Assembly: GCF_000715505.1 (NCBI RefSeq)
Contig: NZ_JHEH01000006.1
Location: 1 to 64,000 of the forward strand
Source: Thioclava dalianensis
Lineage (GTDB): Bacteria > Pseudomonadota > Alphaproteobacteria > Rhodobacterales > Rhodobacteraceae
DNA: 64,000 nt
Direction: 5' to 3'
Shown: positions 59,911 to 64,000 of the stretch, piece after piece
Numbering within the stretch: the stretch's first letter is position 1
Layout of the letters: each line of letters begins with the position of its first letter
The notes under the pieces: model-generated
Databases searched by the model: none
The model's input: only the letters and a program-made list of their open reading frames with translations
What the model was told of the DNA's origin: nothing
Program-made: the position numbers and the translations under genes

Positions 59911-61488
59911 ATGGACCGGCTACGCAGAGTAGGAATTCAGCCCGCAAGCAGGACAAAACTGCTGCTGACGGCCGCAGAAGCCTATCCCGTTCTTGAGGCG
60001 GCATTTCTGGATGCGCGTGAGGAAATTCATGTCTCGTTTCGGGTCTTCGATCTTGAAACCAAGCTGTTTTCGGCGCGCGGGCGGCAAGTCGGCAAAACTT
60101 GGTTCGATCTGATCGTGCATGTCGTGGCGCGCGGGCTGCGGGTTCAGGTGGATCTGTGCGATTTCGATCCTTGCGCGCGGCCCGATCTGCATCGCGGCAC
60201 ATGGCGGTCGATGCGGATGCTGGCGGCGGCGCGCGAGCTTGCGGGACCGCGGGCGCAGCTTACGACGCGGGCGCTTTTGCATCCTGCGCGCTCCGGGATC
60301 GCGGTGCGGCTGGCTTTCTGGCCGCTGGTGATGAGCAAGCTGTCGAAACATGCGCAATGGCTCAATGAGCAACCTGAGAAGTCCCGCGCCACGCTGCTGC
60401 GCGACATGCCCGGGCTGGCGCCGCATCTGGTGCCTTCGGGGCAGGGGCGCTACGCGCGACGCCTGAGCGGGCTGCCGCATCTTTTTCCCGCGACACATCA
60501 TCAGAAAATCGCGCTTTTCGATGCGAAAAAGCTCTATATCGGCGGGCTGGATCTGGATAACCGGCGTTACGACACACCCGATCATGAACGCCGTGGCGAG
60601 CGCACCTGGCATGACGTCCAGCTTTTGATGACCGGGCCTGTTGCGCGTGAGGCCAAGGCCCATCTTGAGACATATCACGAAGCCTGCGCCGGGCAGGCCG
60701 ATGCACCACCGCCGCGCCGCTTGCTGCGCACGATTGCGCGGCGTCGCAAGCGGGCGCCCTTTGCCATCGGCCCCAAATCCTACCGCTTCGAGATCGCAAC
60801 TGCCCATGGCATGCTGGTCGCGCGGGCTCAGAAGCTGATTTATCTTGAGACGCAGTTTTTCCGCTCAACGGCGCTGGCCAAGCAACTTGCAAAGGCGGCG
60901 CGCGACAATTCGGCACTTCAGATGATCTTGTTGCTTCCCGCAGCCCCCGAGGAGCTTGCTTTCGAACATTCGACCGGCCCGGATGTGCGCTATGGCGAAT
61001 TCCTGCAGGCCCGCGCGGTCAAGATCGTGCGGGAGGCCTTTGGCGACCGGCTCTTCGTGGGATGTCCGGGGCAGCCCCGCTCTGCGCGCAGACCCGCGCA
61101 GCAAGAGGATGGGCGCGACCGTCTGTCGGGAGCACCACTGGTCTACACGCATGCGAAAGTCTCGATTTTCGACGATGAGTCCGCGATTGTTTCTTCGGCC
61201 AATCTGAATGGGCGCTCGCTGGCTTGGGATACCGAGGCGGGCGTCTATCTGCGGCGCAGCGACGGGGTTGAGCAGATCCGTTATCGGATCATGCGTCATT
61301 GGCTGCCGGAGAATGCCGGGCCGGAGTGTTTTGCGCTGGAGACAGCCGTTGCGCGCTGGACCGAGATTGCGCGCAAGAATGCCGATGTGCCGCCCGATGA
61401 CCGCCGCGGTTTCCTGATGCCCTATAGCCGCTCGAAAGCGCAGGAGATCGGGCGCAACCTGCCGTTCATTCCCGAAGAGATGGTGTGA
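59911..61488 (+). CDS. phospholipase D-like protein with two HKD motifs
   Basis: PLD-superfamily protein, 525 residues, without signal peptide or membrane helix. The two motifs are HHQKIALFDAKKLYIGGLDL near residue 196 and HAKVSIFDDESAIVSSANLNGRS near 414. Both have HxK and an aspartate, so the enzyme looks active. The early segment EEIHVSFRVFDLETKLFS is typical of cardiolipin synthase-like and PLDc proteins, but the insert of basic sequence between motifs is not. It lies 78 bases after the stress kinase gene, so it may be in the stress regulon by read-through. Substrate not readable. Confidence 0.85.
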   Translation: MDRLRRVGIQPASRTKLLLTAAEAYPVLEAAFLDAREEIHVSFRVFDLETKLFSARGRQVGKTWFDLIVHVVARGLRVQVDLCDFDPCARPDLHRGTWRSMRMLAAARELAGPRAQLTTRALLHPARSGIAVRLAFWPLVMSKLSKHAQWLNEQPEKSRATLLRDMPGLAPHLVPSGQGRYARRLSGLPHLFPATHHQKIALFDAKKLYIGGLDLDNRRYDTPDHERRGERTWHDVQLLMTGPVAREAKAHLETYHEACAGQADAPPPRRLLRTIARRRKRAPFAIGPKSYRFEIATAHGMLVARAQKLIYLETQFFRSTALAKQLAKAARDNSALQMILLLPAAPEELAFEHSTGPDVRYGEFLQARAVKIVREAFGDRLFVGCPGQPRSARRPAQQEDGRDRLSGAPLVYTHAKVSIFDDESAIVSSANLNGRSLAWDTEAGVYLRRSDGVEQIRYRIMRHWLPENAGPECFALETAVARWTEIARKNADVPPDDRRGFLMPYSRSKAQEIGRNLPFIPEEMV

Positions 61489-62529
61489 TCAGTCTGCTTT
61501 GGTGGATTTGATCTCGGGCAGGCTGCTGGTGAGCACCAGCGCCCAGAGCAGCAGCGGGATCGCCACCACACCGCCCAGCGGCCCCCAGAGCCAGATCCCG
61601 AAGGTCAGCGACAGGAAGACCAGCAAAGGGTTGATCCGCATATGTTTGCCCACCATCGTGGGAGTCACGAACTGACCTTCGGTCGTGTTCATCGCGAGAT
61701 AAAGCAGCGCGGGAAGCAGCACGCGAATGCCGTCAAAGGCCGCGACACCGGCGAAGACCAGTGTGACGGCCAGAACCGCCGGGCCAAGGTAGAGAATGTA
61801 GTTGATCAAAAAGGCGATCACGCCCCAGAGCGGTGCGTTGGGCATGCCGATAATGCTCAGCCCGATGCCCACGCAAACGCCCAAGCCTGCATTGATCACG
61901 GTGATCGTCAGGAAGTAGCGCGACACCTTGTTCTCAGCGGCGCGCAGTCTGGCTGCCGTGCTGCCACGCTGCGTTGAATCGGCCAGATGTTTGGCGATCC
62001 ATTCGTAGATCTCTCGGCGTGAAAGCTGGAAGAAGAAGAGCGTCCCGATATAGATCAGCGCCTGCGCCAAAATCGCAGGTGCCAGCAGAAGCACATCGGC
62101 GGCATCGGGCATCGACGCACCGCTGCCGCCTTTGTCTTTGCCGCCCTCAGAGGCCGGGGTGATCGCGTCCGAGACTTCCTTGCTGGCGTCCTGAAACCCT
62201 TTGAAAGTCGATTGCAGGTCATGGACGCTCGAGCGCATGTCGTTCCAGACCTTGGGGGCCTGATCGATCATATTGGCGGCGAGCGGCTGGATCACGACAA
62301 CCAGAAGCGCCGCGACAAGCAGTGAGATTACGAGCGAAGTCAGCGCCCCCCAGACAGGCGGTAGACCTCGATTTTCCCATGCATCGGAAATCGGTGAGAG
62401 GACAATGCCCACGACCAGTGCAAGCACCACCGGGGCAATCAGGCTCTCCACCTGTTCGAGCGCTCCAACTACCACCACGACGGCAATAATTATGACGGAG
62501 GCGCGCGACAGGGTCTCCAGGCGATTCAT
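61489..62529 (-). CDS. AI-2E family permease
   Basis: Membrane protein of the AI-2E transporter family (YhhQ/PerM/TqsA-like), 346 residues with about eight spans: ASVIIIAVVVVVGALEQVE, LIAPVVLALVVGIVLSPISD, LTSLVISLLVAALLVVVIQP near the start, and later FLTITVINAGLGVCVGIGL with LWGVIAFLINYILYLGP, the family signature. A long periplasmic helix region follows residue 85. Start at ATG 62529, although AGGAG lies 13 bases away. An EcfG-type promoter sits upstream, so it is a likely stress gene. The transported substrate is unknown. Confidence 0.9.
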   Translation of the reverse strand: MNRLETLSRASVIIIAVVVVVGALEQVESLIAPVVLALVVGIVLSPISDAWENRGLPPVWGALTSLVISLLVAALLVVVIQPLAANMIDQAPKVWNDMRSSVHDLQSTFKGFQDASKEVSDAITPASEGGKDKGGSGASMPDAADVLLLAPAILAQALIYIGTLFFFQLSRREIYEWIAKHLADSTQRGSTAARLRAAENKVSRYFLTITVINAGLGVCVGIGLSIIGMPNAPLWGVIAFLINYILYLGPAVLAVTLVFAGVAAFDGIRVLLPALLYLAMNTTEGQFVTPTMVGKHMRINPLLVFLSLTFGIWLWGPLGGVVAIPLLLWALVLTSSLPEIKSTKAD

Positions 62530-62559
62530 GGTATGTGTGTAACTCCTGCTTTCGTGAAC

Positions 62560-62584
62560 AACGCCACGTATCGCTCGCGGTTCC
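62560..62584 (-). promoter_or_regulatory. EcfG-type promoter of the AI-2E permease gene
   Basis: Minus strand GGAAC (62584-62580), 16 bases, CGTT (62563-62560), 31 bases before the ATG. Confidence 0.7.
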
Positions 62585-62617
62585 TCGCCGGGTGAGAAAT
62601 TCATCACCCGTCCAGAC

Positions 62618-62643
62618 GGAACAGCGGGGATCGATCGGGCGTT
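62618..62643 (+). promoter_or_regulatory. EcfG-type promoter of csbD
   Basis: GGAAC (62618-62622), 17 bases, CGTT (62640-62643), 37 bases before the csbD ATG. It is divergent from the permease promoter 34 bases away. Confidence 0.78.
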
Positions 62644-62680
62644 ACCTTTGCAGATCCTAATCACGCGAAAGGAGAGCGTT

Positions 62681-62878
62681 ATGAACTGGGATGAAATCAA
62701 AGGTAACTGGAAACAAGTCAAAGGCAAAGCCCGTGAAAAATGGGGCGAGCTGACCGATGACGAGCTGGATCAGGCTCAGGGTCAACGCGAGCAACTCGTT
62801 GGCCTCATCCAGAAGAAATACGGCAAGACCAAAGAGGCTGCCGAGCAGGAAGTCGACGCGTGGCGTGCCAAGCACTGA
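62681..62878 (+). CDS. CsbD family stress protein
   Basis: Small hydrophilic CsbD-like protein, 65 residues, a family typically induced in general stress (sigma-B in Bacillus, EcfG in alphaproteobacteria). The sequence MNWDEIKGNWKQVKGKAREK, WGELTDDELDQAQGQREQLV and LIQKKYGKTKEAAEQEVDAW is the whole conserved domain. AAAGGAGAGCGTT precedes the ATG. Function is unknown in molecular terms. It has its own EcfG-type promoter and its own terminator. Confidence 0.95.
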   Translation: MNWDEIKGNWKQVKGKAREKWGELTDDELDQAQGQREQLVGLIQKKYGKTKEAAEQEVDAWRAKH

Positions 62879-62902
62879 TCGCAGTGACACTTGAATGAGA
62901 GA

Positions 62903-62933
62903 GGGCGTATTGCATAAGCGATGCGCCCTTTTT
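62903..62933 (+). terminator. rho-independent terminator of csbD
   Basis: Stem GGGCGTATTGC / GCGATGCGCCC (two G-U pairs) with a short loop, followed by five T. Confidence 0.85.
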
Positions 62934-62996
62934 CATGGGCGCAGGGTCGGGGGCGAGGTGCCAGCGCGCGATGGTGTTCATCCTTCGTAGGACATG

Positions 62997-63023
62997 AAAA
63001 AGCCGGGCGCTGGGCCCGGCTTT
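62997..63023 (-). terminator. rho-independent terminator of the DUF3618-type gene
   Basis: Stem AAAGCCGGGC / GCCCGGCTTT with a 5-base loop, ending in a U-run on the minus strand. Confidence 0.88.
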
Positions 63024-63047
63024 CCGCTTTGCTTGACACGGTAGCGA

Positions 63048-64000
63048 TCAGTGCGTCTTGTCGCTCGTCGCGGTGGCTTTTTTAGCGCCGTCGCGCAGAT
63101 GCTCGCCGACGTCGTGGATGGCGCGCGTGGCCTCGTCTGCCAGCTGCTGAGCGAGGCGTTCGCTGAGGTCCTTTCCCGCCGAAATCGCCTGATCCGAGAT
63201 GTCCTGCGCGGTCTTATAGGCCTCGTCGCGCGCGGTATCTGCAACCGAGCCTGCGGCGCGCTTCATCTCGTCGCCAACTTCTCCGGCCAAACGGCGAGCG
63301 CGGCGCTTCTCTTCGGCAAACGCGGCCTGAGCCTCGTCGATGAGACGGTTGGCGCGCGGACCAAGCGAGCGGCGGTTGAACTCGGGCTTGGGCATGACGC
63401 TGACGATCGCGGCACCGATGGCAATCCCGAGCGCGGCCGTGATCACCGGATGATCCTTGACCATCTGCGAGCTGGACTGGCCTGCGCTTTTCACACCTGA
63501 CTGCACACGCAGACGGGCGGAATAGGCGGCCTCACGGGCACGGACGACACGGGCACGCGCATCTTCGCTCAGGTCATGCAGCCCGGTATTGAGCGTGTCG
63601 CGCAGATCAGAGGCGAATTGGCTGACCATCTCGGCGCGCTCTGTGGCGAAATCGCGGGTCTTGTCGAGCGTGCTGCGCGAGTCCAGCTCAAGCTGATGCA
63701 TCCGATCCGACGCGGTTTCACGCAGCTCGTCGATCTCGTCGAGCCAGTCTTCGGTCACGAGGTCATCCGCAGCGAGCGCGTCGAGCGGCGCACGTACGCC
63801 GTCGCTGGCGGGTTTGTCCTTGCGGCTGCTCAACAAAAGCCACGCAAGACCGGCACCGGCGACCGCGAAAGCGACCGGATTGGAGCGCACGGTCTCTTCG
63901 GCTTTCTTGGCCACCGGGCGTGCGTAATCATGGACCATCGCCGACATCTGGTCGGAGAGGTAGTCCGGCGCGATGCGACCGGCGAGATCGGCCAAAGTCG
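63048..64000 (-). CDS. DUF3618-type membrane protein, 5' end beyond window
   Basis: Partial protein, at least 317 residues. The N-terminal TLADLAGRIAPDYLSDQMSA matches the DUF3618 pattern, and the frame is open to the right edge without a convincing start, so the gene begins outside. Two short hydrophobic segments (NPVAFAVAGAGLAWLLLSS and HPVITAALGIAIGAAIVSVM) are separated and followed by long charged helices with coiled-coil character (SDQAISAGKDLSERLAQQLA). Such proteins are often next to stress-induced CsbD and phage-holin-like genes. Function unknown. A clear terminator follows. Confidence 0.78.
   Translation of the reverse strand, partial: TLADLAGRIAPDYLSDQMSAMVHDYARPVAKKAEETVRSNPVAFAVAGAGLAWLLLSSRKDKPASDGVRAPLDALAADDLVTEDWLDEIDELRETASDRMHQLELDSRSTLDKTRDFATERAEMVSQFASDLRDTLNTGLHDLSEDARARVVRAREAAYSARLRVQSGVKSAGQSSSQMVKDHPVITAALGIAIGAAIVSVMPKPEFNRRSLGPRANRLIDEAQAAFAEEKRRARRLAGEVGDEMKRAAGSVADTARDEAYKTAQDISDQAISAGKDLSERLAQQLADEATRAIHDVGEHLRDGAKKATATSDKTH

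Noticed and set aside
1-64000. genomic island, prophage, insertion sequence, CRISPR or RNA gene
   Set aside because: No integrase, transposase, direct-repeat array, tRNA or rRNA sequence was found; gene order and composition are even throughout.

Overview
The window is high-GC chromosomal DNA of an alphaproteobacterium, almost certainly a member of the Rhodobacterales (Rhodobacteraceae/Paracoccaceae). The evidence is the RegB / SenC-RegA-HvrA redox module beside ahcY, the block tsaE-amgK-murU-addB-addA-trxA, the set hslV/hslU, Smr, MltA, Tim44-like, FxsA, SecB, the PhyR-NepR-EcfG general stress module, and CtrA-type boxes. Coding density is very high. No gap exceeds 300 bases. I see no tRNA, rRNA, CRISPR array, insertion sequence or prophage.

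Layout. 1-2164 (minus): dTDP-rhamnose genes rfbC-rfbB-rfbD, the last cut by the left edge. 2255-8084 (minus): flagellar operon motB-flgE-flgK-flgL-flgI. 8210-12076 (plus): a Pqi-type lipid transport operon with PqiA split into two half-size proteins, then the MCE protein PqiB and lipoprotein PqiC. 12080-16462: a flavin reductase gene and a bufferin-type RiPP cluster (DUF2282 precursor bufA, MNIO enzyme bufB/DUF692, bufC/DUF2063, DoxX) on the minus strand. Diverging from it are an ECF sigma factor gene and its NrsF-type anti-sigma gene. Both divergent units carry the same promoter motif, GTAACG-N15-GCGAA, so one sigma factor probably drives both. The sigma gene is frameshifted at a run of six C in this sequence.

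16463-23590: housekeeping and poorly known genes (CysQ-like phosphatase, PmbA/TldE, a DUF2125 protein, an enoyl-CoA hydratase family protein, DUF2853, an extensin-like protein, ahcY). 23667-29888: a small secreted protein with an EcfG-type promoter, an HD-domain nucleotidase-like gene, hvrA-regA-senC facing regB, and a PAS protein behind a perfect CtrA box. 29928-38767: tsaE, the peptidoglycan recycling pair amgK-murU, the AddAB recombination nuclease and thioredoxin. 38812-47211: an unknown protein, hslV-(membrane protein)-hslU, an alpha/beta hydrolase lipoprotein, smr, mltA, a Tim44-like protein, fxsA and secB. 47489-52899: the TamA/TamB envelope machine. 52893-56307: a YihY/BrkB protein, an aldo/keto reductase and xylulokinase.

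56367-64000: the general stress module phyR / nepR-ecfG-histidine kinase, followed by a phospholipase D-like protein, an AI-2E family permease, CsbD and a DUF3618-type membrane protein. EcfG-type promoters (GGAAC-N16/17-CGTT) lie before phyR, nepR, the permease gene, csbD and the secreted protein gene at 23667-24179, so a local part of the regulon can be read from sequence. The phyR and nepR promoters overlap inside one perfect 11-bp inverted repeat.

Start sites were chosen by Shine-Dalgarno spacing and overlap with the upstream gene, and often differ from the longest open frame.
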